Below are positions 42,146 to 51,017 of a stretch of DNA of 64,000 bases, piece after piece. This DNA is from Paenibacillus_E sp964253085 (GTDB taxonomy: Bacteria > Bacillota > Bacilli > Paenibacillales > NBRC-103111). Location: contig NZ_CAXUQH020000001.1 of the NCBI RefSeq assembly GCF_964253085.1, forward strand, positions 3,844,001 through 3,908,000, written 5' to 3'. The position numbers and the translations under genes are program-made. Numbering within the stretch: the stretch's first letter is position 1; each line of letters begins with the position of its first letter. The notes under the pieces were generated by a model. That model was given only the letters and a program-made list of their open reading frames with translations, made no database searches and was not told the origin of the DNA.

Positions 42146-42949
42146 GTGAATTCAGACTTTTCCCGTCAGAAAGTGGAAATTTCGTTGGATGGCGTCGGTA
42201 TGGTGTTCGGTAAAAAAGGGAGGCAAGTGACAGTCCTTCAGAACATTACCTTCGATGTTGGGCAGAATGAATTCGTCACATTATTAGGACCTTCAGGTTG
42301 TGGCAAATCAACGTTGCTTCGACTTATGGCTGATCTCTTACAGCCCTCCAGTGGTCAAATTACAATTCAGAAGGAGCATCCCAAGGAAGTGCGGCTGCGC
42401 CGTAAATTCGGCATTATTTTTCGAACACCTAATTTGTTTGAATGGCGGACCGTACGAGAGAATATCGAGCTGCCGCTTGAAGTTCACGAACAGTCGCGAC
42501 ATACGTATCAAGATCGGGTAGACCAATTACTCGATACAGTCGGATTAGCAAAGTTTAAGGATTATTACCCCTGGCAGCTCAGCGTCGGTATGCAAATAAG
42601 AGTCGCTATGGCACGTGCGTTATCCCTCGATCCTCCCATACTCTTTATGGATGAACCCTTCTCAACCTTAGACGAATTTACGAAGGACAAATTACAACTC
42701 GATTTACTTGAAATGAAGAAGAAAATGAACAAAACCATCGTTTTCGTCACCCGCAGTATAACCGAAGCCGTATTCCTCTCGAATCGGATCATCGTCTTAT
42801 CCGCAAATCCAGGTCGTGTGCATGCGATCCATCAAGTCCCATTAGGTCATGATCGCACTTTGCAAACGAGGGAATCCCCACTTTTTCAGGAATTAACCGC
42901 TGCTATTCGAAAGTCTGTTTACGAGGGAAGTGAATCCTTCGAAGAGTAA
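42146..42949 (+). CDS. ABC transporter ATP-binding protein, nitrate/taurine (TauB/SsuB) type, orphan
   Basis: A 267-aa ATPase, GTG start behind AAGGAGGA. Walker A GPSGCGKST, Walker B ILFMDEPFSTLD, and H-loop VTRSITEAVFLSNRIIVLSANPG are as in SsuB/TauB importers. The signature is LSVGMQIR instead of LSGGMQ(Q)R, a change in the second position. No permease or binding-protein gene is adjacent; family relatives are found in hydantoin, thiamine-precursor and pyrimidine-related import. Position directly before the pyrimidine degradation genes suggests a role in taking up a pyrimidine or hydantoin, but this needs partners encoded elsewhere. Confidence 0.85.
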   Translation: MNSDFSRQKVEISLDGVGMVFGKKGRQVTVLQNITFDVGQNEFVTLLGPSGCGKSTLLRLMADLLQPSSGQITIQKEHPKEVRLRRKFGIIFRTPNLFEWRTVRENIELPLEVHEQSRHTYQDRVDQLLDTVGLAKFKDYYPWQLSVGMQIRVAMARALSLDPPILFMDEPFSTLDEFTKDKLQLDLLEMKKKMNKTIVFVTRSITEAVFLSNRIIVLSANPGRVHAIHQVPLGHDRTLQTRESPLFQELTAAIRKSVYEGSESFEE

Positions 42950-43114
42950 CTTTTAAACAATGCTAAGGTTTCCTTTCATTTAACACCCAACTAACTACTC
43001 TGCCAAAACCAAATCTACCAACTGAAAAATAACAACAAAAGCTAGGGATGACATCCTCTTTTTGAACATAGAAATATAGTAAGAATGAATGGACAAGAGA
43101 TGGAGGGACTGCTT

Positions 43115-44488
43115 ATGAGTGCTCAAAATGACGTTGATCCATTGGTCAAAGAGGAGCTGCTAGAGAAAGATCGCAAATATGTCTGGCATCATATGTCTGC
43201 ACATAATGAGAACCCAATGATCATCGCCTCCGGTGAGGGTAGTTGGGTGACAGATATAGATGGCAATCGTTATTTAGACGGCATGTCAGGATTATGGTGC
43301 GTGAACGTCGGTCATGGAAGGCGAGAAATTGCTGAAGCAGCAGCTGACCAAATGATGAAGATTGCTTATGCGACATTGGTTCAATCCCACATCCCGGCTA
43401 TTGAGTTAGCGGCGAAATTAAATGAATGGCTCGAAGGGGAGTACCGCATTTTTTACTCTAATTCGGGATCAGACGCTAATGAAGTCGCCTTCAAAATCGC
43501 CCGTCAATATCATCATCAGAATGGAAAACCGAGTAAACATAAGTTTATCTCGCGTCATCGAGCGTATCATGGAAACTCCATGGGTGCATTGGGAGCAACG
43601 GGTCAAGCGCAACGTAAGCTGAAATATGAACCGCTTGGGGTAGGCTTCCAGCATGTGCCCCCGCCTTATTGTTATCGGTGTCCTTTCGGACAGACGAAAG
43701 AAACCTGCAGCTTACAATGTGCCAAAGCGATCGAGAATGCCATCGTATGGGAGGGAGCAGATTCCGTTGCTGGCGTGATCCTGGAGCCGGTTATTACTGG
43801 CGGGGGAATGCTTGTTCCACATGACGGTTATTTACCGGCGGTAAGAAGTATTTGTGATAAATATGATGTCTTGTTGATTGTAGATGAAGTCATTTGTGGT
43901 TTTGGGCGATCGGGCAAGCCCTTCGGTCATCAAAATTATGGGGTAAGACCGGACATCGTCACGATGGCCAAAGGGTTAACCAGCGCCTATTCGCCGCTTT
44001 CAGCCACAGCTGTATCAGCCGAATTATACGACACTTTCAAGGAGAAAGAAGCGACTAGCCATTTTAGACATGTCAATACGTTTGGTGGAAATCCTGTTTC
44101 CTGTAGGGTGGCCTTAACGAATCTCGACATTATTGAGCGTGAGGGGCTTGTTGAACGTTCGGCTGACATTGGGCAAGCATTTAGATCTCAATTAGAACCG
44201 TTGAATGAGCATCTTCATGTCGGAGAAATTCGCATTTTTGGATCAGCCATGGGCATTGAACTTGTTGAGGATCGTAATTCGAAGATTCCCGCTTCGGTAG
44301 AACGGGTAACAGATATTATTTTAGCATGCAAAAGCAAAGGATTGCTCGTCGGTAAGAATGGGGATACCGTTCCTGGCTATGCCAATATCATTACGCTCAG
44401 TCCCCCGTTATCCTCTACGGATGAAGATGTGAATTTCATTATCGAAACCTTACTCACGGTGTTTGGTATCGAGCAAAAGAAAGGATGA
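43115..44488 (+). CDS. Class III aminotransferase (beta-alanine/omega-amino acid type)
   Basis: A 457-aa PLP enzyme starting at ATG 43115 behind GGAGGG (43102-43107). An upstream in-frame ATG at 43085 lacks a site. WVTDIDGNRYLDGMSGLWCVNVGHG, NSGSDANEVAFKIARQY and RAYHGNSMGALG place it in fold type I. The PLP Asp is in LLIVDEVICGFGRSG and the Schiff-base Lys in DIVTMAKGLTSAYSPLSA. In this cluster the natural reaction is beta-alanine (or 3-aminoisobutyrate) plus pyruvate or 2-oxoglutarate to malonate semialdehyde, the step after ureidopropionase. That is an inference from context. A 6-base gap links it to the next gene. Confidence 0.9.
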   Translation: MSAQNDVDPLVKEELLEKDRKYVWHHMSAHNENPMIIASGEGSWVTDIDGNRYLDGMSGLWCVNVGHGRREIAEAAADQMMKIAYATLVQSHIPAIELAAKLNEWLEGEYRIFYSNSGSDANEVAFKIARQYHHQNGKPSKHKFISRHRAYHGNSMGALGATGQAQRKLKYEPLGVGFQHVPPPYCYRCPFGQTKETCSLQCAKAIENAIVWEGADSVAGVILEPVITGGGMLVPHDGYLPAVRSICDKYDVLLIVDEVICGFGRSGKPFGHQNYGVRPDIVTMAKGLTSAYSPLSATAVSAELYDTFKEKEATSHFRHVNTFGGNPVSCRVALTNLDIIEREGLVERSADIGQAFRSQLEPLNEHLHVGEIRIFGSAMGIELVEDRNSKIPASVERVTDIILACKSKGLLVGKNGDTVPGYANIITLSPPLSSTDEDVNFIIETLLTVFGIEQKKG

Positions 44489-44494
44489 TCGGAC

Positions 44495-45766
44495 TTGTCG
44501 ACAATGCCACTTATCCAAATCAACGAAGAACGTCTTGGACAGCACATTCATGATCTGGCGCAAATTGGTAAAATCGGCGAAACGGGCGTTTGCAGACTTG
44601 CTCTTTCGAAAGAGGATCGTGCTGGTGTGGAGCTTGTGAAATCCTGGATGGAAGAAGCTGGGATGGAGGCATATATCGATCCCTTTGCTAACCTGATAGG
44701 CGTTTGGCGTGGGAGCGATCCGGGGGCACCTGTGCTAATGCTCGGATCGCATGTGGATTCGCAACCCTATGGGGGGCGATTTGATGGGGCGATCGGTGTG
44801 CTTGGCGCGATAGAAGCGGTACAAACGATGGTAGAACAAGGTGTGACACCTGCATGTAATGTCGAAGTTGTTGCTTTCTGTGATGAGGAAGGCAGTCGCT
44901 TCAATAAAGGGTTGTTCGGGGTTAGGGGCATGACCGGTAAGCTGGAAGCAGATGAGTTGGAGCGGACTGACAAAAACGGCATCTCCCGTCGAGAAGCACT
45001 GCTGGAATTCGGCTGTGATCCAGCGGATTTCGAAGGTTATACGTTCCAAGAAGGCCGAATTGGAGCTTTTCTGGAGCTGCATATCGAACAGGGACCTGTC
45101 TTGGAATCTCTCAATGAGCCGATTGGTATCGTGAGCGGAATCTCTGGTCCATTATGGCTCACCGTGGAAATGACGGGCTTCGCAGGTCATGCCGGCTCCG
45201 TGCCAATGTCGATGAGACATGATGCGCTGCTCGGCAGTGCCAAAATCATAGTCGCATTAAACGAGCTTGTACGCCGAGAACCAGGTGTACCAACAGTTGG
45301 GACAGTTGGCTCACTCACGGTATTTCCAGATTCGCGCAACATTATCCCAGAGAAGGTCAGCTTTACGATTGATCTGCGAGACATCGACATTTGTCGTCGA
45401 AACGCACTTGAGGCGGAGCTTCTTAGTATCATCGAGAACGTAGCCTGTGAGCATGGGCTCACCTATACGATTCGAGAGGACACGAATAGCGAGCCTCGCT
45501 ATTGCGCGGCATGGATCAAAGATACGCTTCACAAGGAAGCGGGGCTGATGGGGATGAAACCGCCTGAACTCATGAGCGGTCCATTCCATGATTCGCTAGC
45601 CATGTCCTACGTGTGCGACTATGGCATGATTTTCGTGCGCTGCCTCGAGGGCATTAGTCACAATCCGAAGGAATATGCTAGCCCAGAGGATATTACATTA
45701 GGGACGGAGCTTCTATACAGAACTGCCCGCCAGATCGTGGTTGAGAAGGGGGGCTTCCAGGCATGA
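44495..45766 (+). CDS. M20-family Zn-dependent amidohydrolase (N-carbamoyl amino acid / allantoate / beta-ureidopropionase type)
   Basis: A 423-aa dimetal hydrolase of the hydantoinase/carbamoylase family. The TTG start at 44495 has AAAGGA nine bases upstream. Metal-ligand motifs: GSHVDSQPYGGRFDG (His and Asp), FCDEEGSRF (Glu), HIEQGP (His) and SHNPKEYAS (His near the C-terminus). LEGISHNPKEYAS and GFAGHAGSVPMSMRHDAL are typical of the group, which includes N-carbamoyl-beta-alanine hydrolases of the bacterial type. It lies beside a nitrilase-type enzyme that would do the same step. It overlaps the next gene by ATGA. Confidence 0.88.
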   Translation: MSTMPLIQINEERLGQHIHDLAQIGKIGETGVCRLALSKEDRAGVELVKSWMEEAGMEAYIDPFANLIGVWRGSDPGAPVLMLGSHVDSQPYGGRFDGAIGVLGAIEAVQTMVEQGVTPACNVEVVAFCDEEGSRFNKGLFGVRGMTGKLEADELERTDKNGISRREALLEFGCDPADFEGYTFQEGRIGAFLELHIEQGPVLESLNEPIGIVSGISGPLWLTVEMTGFAGHAGSVPMSMRHDALLGSAKIIVALNELVRREPGVPTVGTVGSLTVFPDSRNIIPEKVSFTIDLRDIDICRRNALEAELLSIIENVACEHGLTYTIREDTNSEPRYCAAWIKDTLHKEAGLMGMKPPELMSGPFHDSLAMSYVCDYGMIFVRCLEGISHNPKEYASPEDITLGTELLYRTARQIVVEKGGFQA

Positions 45767-46644
45767 GTATCGTCACAATCGGTCTCATCCAAGCCTCACA
45801 CGACGTACACGGCGATGAACCGATCGCGAAACATAAGGAGCTCGCTATACAGAAGCATCTTGGCTTGGTACGCAAAGCGGCTGCGCAAGGAGCACAAATC
45901 GTGTGTTTGCAGGAGATTTTCTATGGTCCCTATTTTTGTGCAGAGCAAACGACGAAGTGGTACGATGCGGCCGAGGAAATCCCAAATGGACCGTCGACAA
46001 AGCTCTTTCAAGATGTAGCGAAGGAACTGGGTATCGTGATTATTCTTCCGATCTACGAGCGCGAAGGAATTGCCTCTTATTACAATACTGCGGCTGTCAT
46101 TGATGCGGATGGGGCTTATCTGGGGAAATACCGGAAGCATCATATCCCTCACGTTGCGGCAGGCGGAGGTTCCTGTGGGTTCTGGGAGAAGTATTATTTT
46201 AAGCCGGGCAATCTCGGTTATCCTGTTTTTGATACCACTTTTGCGAAAGTTGGCGTATACATTTGTTATGATCGTCATTTTCCAGAAGGAGCAAGAGCGC
46301 TTGGACTTGGCGGTGCGGAAATTGTGTTTAATCCATCTGCTACTGTTGCAGGCACGTCAGAGTATCTATGGAAGCTCGAACAGCCTGCGCATGCGGTAGC
46401 TAACGGGTATTACGTAGCCGCGATTAATCGAGTTGGAACGGAAGCACCGTGGAACATGGGTGAATATTATGGTCAGTCGTATTTGGTGGATCCGCGGGGT
46501 TCTATCGTTACCATAGGCAGTCGGGATCAAGACGAAGTGATTATCGGGGAGATGGACAAATCGTTGATTCGTGAGGTCCGTAATAACTGGCAGTTTTATC
46601 GAGATCGCAGGCCAGAAACGTATGATCAAATCACGCAACTTTGA
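45763..46644 (+). CDS. Nitrilase-superfamily beta-ureidopropionase
   Basis: A 293-aa carbon-nitrogen hydrolase. The catalytic triad is visible: Glu in IVCLQEIFYGPYF, Lys in GKYRKHHIPHV, Cys in VGVYICYDRHFPEG. EGARALGLGGAEIVFNPSATVAG and LWKLEQPAHAVANGYYVAAINRVGTE resemble the eukaryotic-type beta-alanine synthase and N-carbamoyl-putrescine hydrolases. It would turn N-carbamoyl-beta-alanine into beta-alanine, CO2 and ammonia. The 4-base overlap with the M20 gene indicates coupling. The two enzymes may split substrates between uracil and thymine products. Confidence 0.9.
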   Translation: MSIVTIGLIQASHDVHGDEPIAKHKELAIQKHLGLVRKAAAQGAQIVCLQEIFYGPYFCAEQTTKWYDAAEEIPNGPSTKLFQDVAKELGIVIILPIYEREGIASYYNTAAVIDADGAYLGKYRKHHIPHVAAGGGSCGFWEKYYFKPGNLGYPVFDTTFAKVGVYICYDRHFPEGARALGLGGAEIVFNPSATVAGTSEYLWKLEQPAHAVANGYYVAAINRVGTEAPWNMGEYYGQSYLVDPRGSIVTIGSRDQDEVIIGEMDKSLIREVRNNWQFYRDRRPETYDQITQL

Positions 46645-46664
46645 ATGAGGGAGGAGGAGCGAAG

Positions 46665-48035
46665 ATGGGTACGACATTTATTTCGCTTACGGAGTTGAAG
46701 CGTAATTTTGCGGAAGTGAAGGCGGGCATGAAGCCCAAAGAGGCGATCGAAGAATCCAACCGGTGCTTGTTCTGTTATGACGCTCCTTGCACGCACGCCT
46801 GTCCGACAGGCATTGATATTCCTTCATTTATTAAAAAGATTGCCTCTGGCAATCTAAAAGGCTCCGCCAGAACCATTATGGATGCCAATCCAGTTGGCGC
46901 TTCCTGTTCGAGAGTATGTCCCACAGAGGAATTGTGCGAAGGGGCTTGTGTACTTAATCATTCGTCCAAGCCTATCTTAATTGGTCAGTTGCAGCGGTAT
47001 GCAACCGACTGGGCCATCAAGAATGAACAGATTTTATTTAAAGCAGGGGCAAGTAACGGTAAAACTGTTGCGATCGTGGGCAGCGGACCTGCGGGACTTG
47101 CGGCAGCTCGTGAGCTAGCCCGCTTCGGTTTTAAGGTGACCGTATTCGAAGCGAAGGAGCAAGCTGGCGGCTTGGATACGTATGGGATCGTATCCTTCCG
47201 ATTACCGCAGGAAATCTCGCTTTGGGAAGTCGAGCAAGTCAGGCAGCTTGGTGTGGAGATTCGGATGAACACGCGTGTCGGAGTTGACGTCAGTGCTGCT
47301 GAATTGTTAAGTGATTATGACGCTGTGGTGCTCGCAGTTGGGATGTCTAAAGTGCCCATGCTAGGCATCGATGGAGAAGAATTGACCGGCGTCTATGACG
47401 CCATTGATTTCGTAGAGTCGACGAAAACGACCCCAGATCTCGATGAGTCTTTCATAGGGAAGCGGATTGCTGTGATTGGCGCTGGGAATACCGCAATAGA
47501 TGCGGCTACGTGCTCTGTCAGGCTTGGGGCGGGCGACGTGCAAATCGTATACAGACGAACACAAGAAGAAATGACAGCGTATGATTTTGAATATGAGTTT
47601 GCTAAGCTCGATGGCGTTGCATTTCAGTGGTTAACGGCGCCGAAACGGATCCTTGGTGATGAACAGGGGAACGTCATAGGCATCGAATGTGTGCGGATGG
47701 AGCTTCTCGATACTGATAACGGGGGGCGTAAACGCCCAGTGCCCATTGCAGACTCTGAATTCGTCATCGACGTGGACACGGTAATCAAGGCGATCGGTCA
47801 GACGAAGTATATATCGCTGATTGAGCAGTTCGGACTCTCTCATTCACGGGGCACAGTGACATTGGTTGATGCAGCCGCAGGAATGACATCGAATCCGAAG
47901 GTGTTCGCAGCTGGCGATGTTATTTTTGGTGATGGACAGGGCGAAGCCATGGTCGTATCGGCAGCTCAACAAGGTAAACTGGCGGCTTATGCGATTTACA
48001 AGCAGTTGGTGAAGGGGCAAGAGGCGTCAGCTTAG
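46665..48035 (+). CDS. preT: NAD-dependent dihydropyrimidine dehydrogenase subunit PreT
   Basis: A 456-aa flavoprotein, ATG 46665 behind GGGAGGAGGAG. The N-terminal iron-sulfur domain has CLFCYDAPCTHACPTGIDIP and CSRVCPTEELCEGACV. The FAD site is VAIVGSGPAGLAAARELARFG and the second NAD(P) site is IAVIGAGNTAIDAATCSVRLGA. YRRTQEEMTAYDFEYEFAK and VFAAGDVIFGDGQGEAMVVSAAQQGKLAA are family-typical (the last in pieces). With PreA it reduces uracil or thymine to the 5,6-dihydro form using NADH. It is 33 bases before preA. Confidence 0.94.
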   Translation: MGTTFISLTELKRNFAEVKAGMKPKEAIEESNRCLFCYDAPCTHACPTGIDIPSFIKKIASGNLKGSARTIMDANPVGASCSRVCPTEELCEGACVLNHSSKPILIGQLQRYATDWAIKNEQILFKAGASNGKTVAIVGSGPAGLAAARELARFGFKVTVFEAKEQAGGLDTYGIVSFRLPQEISLWEVEQVRQLGVEIRMNTRVGVDVSAAELLSDYDAVVLAVGMSKVPMLGIDGEELTGVYDAIDFVESTKTTPDLDESFIGKRIAVIGAGNTAIDAATCSVRLGAGDVQIVYRRTQEEMTAYDFEYEFAKLDGVAFQWLTAPKRILGDEQGNVIGIECVRMELLDTDNGGRKRPVPIADSEFVIDVDTVIKAIGQTKYISLIEQFGLSHSRGTVTLVDAAAGMTSNPKVFAAGDVIFGDGQGEAMVVSAAQQGKLAAYAIYKQLVKGQEASA

Positions 48036-48068
48036 GCAGGGTTATTTCAGAATCAGGAGGGATTCAGC

Positions 48069-49364
48069 ATGGCTGATTTACGAACGAATCTAGCTGGAAT
48101 TGTGTCACCCAACCCTTTCTGGTTGGCATCGGCTCCACCGACGAACACGGGTTATCAGGTTCAGCGTGCTTTTGAAGCGGGATGGGGAGGTGCCGTGTGG
48201 AAAACGCTAGGCGATCCTATTATTAATACATCCTCGCGCTTTGCTGCTGTTCATTTCAACGGACAGCGTGTTGCGGGCTTTAATAATATCGAGCTGATCA
48301 CTGACCGTCCGCTGGAGGTTAATCTGAAGGAAATCTATGAAACGAAGAAACGATTTCCGAATCATGCGCTAGTGGTTTCCCTGATGGTTGAGCCCAAGCG
48401 AGAGAAGTGGCACGAGATCGTCAAAAAGGTCGAAGCTGTTGGCGTGGACGGACTTGAGCTGAACTTCGGGTGTCCGCACGGTATGGCGGAGCGGGGAATG
48501 GGAGCGGCATCCGGGCAGCAGCCTGACCTTGTGGAAGCGCAGACGATGTGGGCGAAGGAAGCTGCTCAGACACCCGTGATAGTGAAGCTGACACCGAACA
48601 TCACGGATATCACGAGCACAGCTTTAGCGGCAGTTCGTGGCGGGGCGGATGCGATCTCGCTTATCAACACGATTAACTCGCTCGCAGGCGTCGACATAGA
48701 CTCGTGGAACACCATTCCACATGTCGGCGGCAAAGGTTCACATGGCGGTTATTGCGGACCTGCTGTGAAGCCAATTGCCCTTCATATGGTCGCGGATTGC
48801 GCGCGTAATCCAGGGGTGAATATTCCGATTTCCGGCATTGGCGGCATTTCCAATTGGCGCGATGCGGTTGAATTTATGCTCATGGGCGCAACAGGTGTTC
48901 AAGTGTGCACAGCGGCCATGCATCATGGCTTCCGGATCGTGGAGGATATGATCGATGGGCTGAACAACTATTTGGATGAAAAAGGGTTAGCCAGCGTCTC
49001 CGAACTGATCGGGAAATCCGTCCCGCGCTATGCAGATTGGGGAAATTTGGACTTGAACTACGCCGTAGTTGCCAAGATCGACACGGAAACATGTATTAAC
49101 TGCAATAAGTGCCATATTGCCTGCGAGGATACCTCGCATCAATGCATTGAGCGACATACGGATGAGCAAGGGAAGTCCTTTTTGCAGGTGAGGGAAGAAG
49201 ACTGTGTAGGCTGTAACTTATGCGCGATTGTGTGTCCTGTAGATGGTGCGATCTCGATGGTTGAGGTGAAGGGAACCGAGGAGCCAATGACGTGGAACGA
49301 GCGTCAAGCGGCTGTTGCTAAGTTGACTGAGGGAAAAGATGCCGATAAGAAGGAGGCTGTGTAG
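48069..49364 (+). CDS. preA: NAD-dependent dihydropyrimidine dehydrogenase subunit PreA
   Basis: A 431-aa subunit with an FMN-binding barrel (LASAPPTNTGYQVQRAFEAGWGG, ELNFGCPHGMAERGMG, VIVKLTPNITDI, SGIGGISNWRDAVEFMLMGATGVQV) and a C-terminal ferredoxin with two [4Fe-4S] motifs (CINCNKCHIACEDTSHQC and CVGCNLCAIVCPVDGAI). The catalytic Cys is in ELNFGCPHG. Good ribosome binding site (AGGAGGG) before ATG 48069. The dihydropyrimidinase gene starts two bases after its stop, so expression is strongly coupled. Confidence 0.95.
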   Translation: MADLRTNLAGIVSPNPFWLASAPPTNTGYQVQRAFEAGWGGAVWKTLGDPIINTSSRFAAVHFNGQRVAGFNNIELITDRPLEVNLKEIYETKKRFPNHALVVSLMVEPKREKWHEIVKKVEAVGVDGLELNFGCPHGMAERGMGAASGQQPDLVEAQTMWAKEAAQTPVIVKLTPNITDITSTALAAVRGGADAISLINTINSLAGVDIDSWNTIPHVGGKGSHGGYCGPAVKPIALHMVADCARNPGVNIPISGIGGISNWRDAVEFMLMGATGVQVCTAAMHHGFRIVEDMIDGLNNYLDEKGLASVSELIGKSVPRYADWGNLDLNYAVVAKIDTETCINCNKCHIACEDTSHQCIERHTDEQGKSFLQVREEDCVGCNLCAIVCPVDGAISMVEVKGTEEPMTWNERQAAVAKLTEGKDADKKEAV

Positions 49365-49366
49365 CC

Positions 49367-50809
49367 ATGGCCAAACTCATTAAGAATGGAACGATTGTCA
49401 CTGCAACGGATCACTATCAAGGGGATATTCTCATCGAAGATGGGATTATTACTGGGATCGGTTTGAACCTCGCACGTGAAGGCGCAGAGATTGTAGATGC
49501 CACAGGGAAATATGTTTTTCCTGGCGGTATTGATCCACATACCCATCTGGATATGCCATTTGGCGGAACGGTCACCGCGGATGATTTTGAGACTGGTACG
49601 ATGGCTGCGGCATTTGGCGGAACGACGACCGTGATTGATTTTTGCTTGACGAATAAAGGGAAACCGCTTAGTCAGTCTGTTCAGACTTGGCATCAGAAAG
49701 CAGAGGGCAAGGCCGTCATTGACTATAGCTTTCATCTCATGATTGCGGAAATCAATGATGAGGTGCTGGCTGAGCTACCGAGCATGATTCATGATGAAGG
49801 CATCACTTCTTTGAAGGTTTTTATGGCATATAAGAACGTTTTCCAAGCGGATGACGGCACGTTGTATAGGACTTTACTTGAGGCCAAAAAGCATGGAGCA
49901 CTCGTGATGGTACATGCAGAAAATGGCGATGTCATTGAGTATTTAATTAAAGAAGCACTCGAAGCGGGTCAGACTGATCCGATTTATCACGCGCTGACTC
50001 GGCCATCCTTGATTGAAGGTGAAGCGACAGGGCGCGCTGCCAAGCTCACGGCATTAGCCAACTCGCAGCTCTATGTGGTGCATGTGACGTGTGAAGAGGC
50101 TGTGCAGCAAATTACGGAGGCACGCAATCGCGGTGTTGATATCTGGGGAGAAACGTGTCCGCAGTATCTGATGCTCGATCAAACGTATTTGGAAAAGCCA
50201 GATTTCGAAGGCGCGAAATATGTGTGGTCCCCGCCACTTCGGCCGAAGTTTCACCAAGACGTGCTGTGGAATGCGTTGAAAACGGGTCAATTGCAGACGG
50301 TGGGCTCAGATCAGTGTTCGTTTAATTTTAACGGTCAAAAAGATTTAGGGCTCGGGGACTTCAGTAAAATTCCCAACGGTGGACCTTGCATCGAAGACCG
50401 TTTCTCTATTCTGTTCTCTGAAGGGGTAGGGAAAGGGCGTATCACACTGAATCAGTTCGTGGATATTGTGTCAACGCGAAGCGCAAAGCTGTTTGGTTTG
50501 TTTCCGAAAAAGGGGACGATTGCGGTTGGCGGGGACGCGGATATTGTGATTTTTGATCCGAATGGGAAGCGCACGATTTCCGCTGAAACCCACCATATGA
50601 ATGTGGATTATAATCCGTTCGAAGGGCTTGAGATTACAGGGGAGCCAGTGACGGTATTGTCCCGCGGAGCCTATGTCATTCGGGATAAACAATTCGTAGG
50701 AGAATCCGGAAATGGTCAATTCATCAAAAGGGGAACATATGTTTCATCATCCTCACAGTTGAGTCAGCCGAAGAAGGAAACGGTCCAAGGAGGTGCTCCT
50801 CATGTCTGA
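49367..50809 (+). CDS. hydA: Dihydropyrimidinase (hydantoinase)
   Basis: A 480-aa binuclear metal enzyme opening dihydrouracil to N-carbamoyl-beta-alanine. First metal motif: GGIDPHTHLDMPF. The carbamylated Lys is in GITSLKVFMAYKN. Other ligands: VMVHAENGD, LYVVHVTCEEAV, TVGSDQCSFN (Asp). QTDPIYHALTRPSLIEGEAT is characteristic. Length and motifs are normal. Its 3' end overlaps the next small gene by 8 bases, and its SD-bearing last codons serve that gene. Confidence 0.95.
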   Translation: MAKLIKNGTIVTATDHYQGDILIEDGIITGIGLNLAREGAEIVDATGKYVFPGGIDPHTHLDMPFGGTVTADDFETGTMAAAFGGTTTVIDFCLTNKGKPLSQSVQTWHQKAEGKAVIDYSFHLMIAEINDEVLAELPSMIHDEGITSLKVFMAYKNVFQADDGTLYRTLLEAKKHGALVMVHAENGDVIEYLIKEALEAGQTDPIYHALTRPSLIEGEATGRAAKLTALANSQLYVVHVTCEEAVQQITEARNRGVDIWGETCPQYLMLDQTYLEKPDFEGAKYVWSPPLRPKFHQDVLWNALKTGQLQTVGSDQCSFNFNGQKDLGLGDFSKIPNGGPCIEDRFSILFSEGVGKGRITLNQFVDIVSTRSAKLFGLFPKKGTIAVGGDADIVIFDPNGKRTISAETHHMNVDYNPFEGLEITGEPVTVLSRGAYVIRDKQFVGESGNGQFIKRGTYVSSSSQLSQPKKETVQGGAPHV

Positions 50810-51017
50810 ATTCGAGCTCTTTCAATCGGAAAAGCAAAAACTTGACGGTTATGTCGCACAGAAATTCAAAATAGTCGGCGTGCTCGAGGACCTAGAAGGG
50901 GCATGGCTGGATCTCGAGCACCCCGGTGGTGAAACGGCGAAGCTTCATTTGACGACGGCCAACGCCAGAAAGTACTACGTCAATGTGCTATTGTCGCAGG
51001 GCAAAACCAAAGTTTAA
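50802..51017 (+). CDS. Unrecognised 71-aa protein, last gene of the pyrimidine operon
   Basis: ATG 50802 has AAGGAGGTG (50787-50795) inside the end of hydA, so it should be translated at high level with it. The protein begins MSEFELFQSEKQKLDGYVAQKF, then KIVGVLEDLEGAWLDLEHPGGETAKLHL (beta-rich), and ends in TTANARKYYVNVLLSQGKTKV. It is small, soluble, and without Cys, signal or membrane features. No family is recognised. Position in a single-function operon suggests a role in pyrimidine breakdown, such as a subunit, stabiliser or metabolite-binding protein. Its last bases overlap the stop of the convergent pucR-like gene by 4. Confidence 0.72.
   Translation: MSEFELFQSEKQKLDGYVAQKFKIVGVLEDLEGAWLDLEHPGGETAKLHLTTANARKYYVNVLLSQGKTKV

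Noticed and set aside
45796..46278. Minus-strand frame of 160 codons within the ureidopropionase gene
   Set aside because: Overlaps catalytic motifs of the nitrilase-family enzyme on the other strand; no start context.
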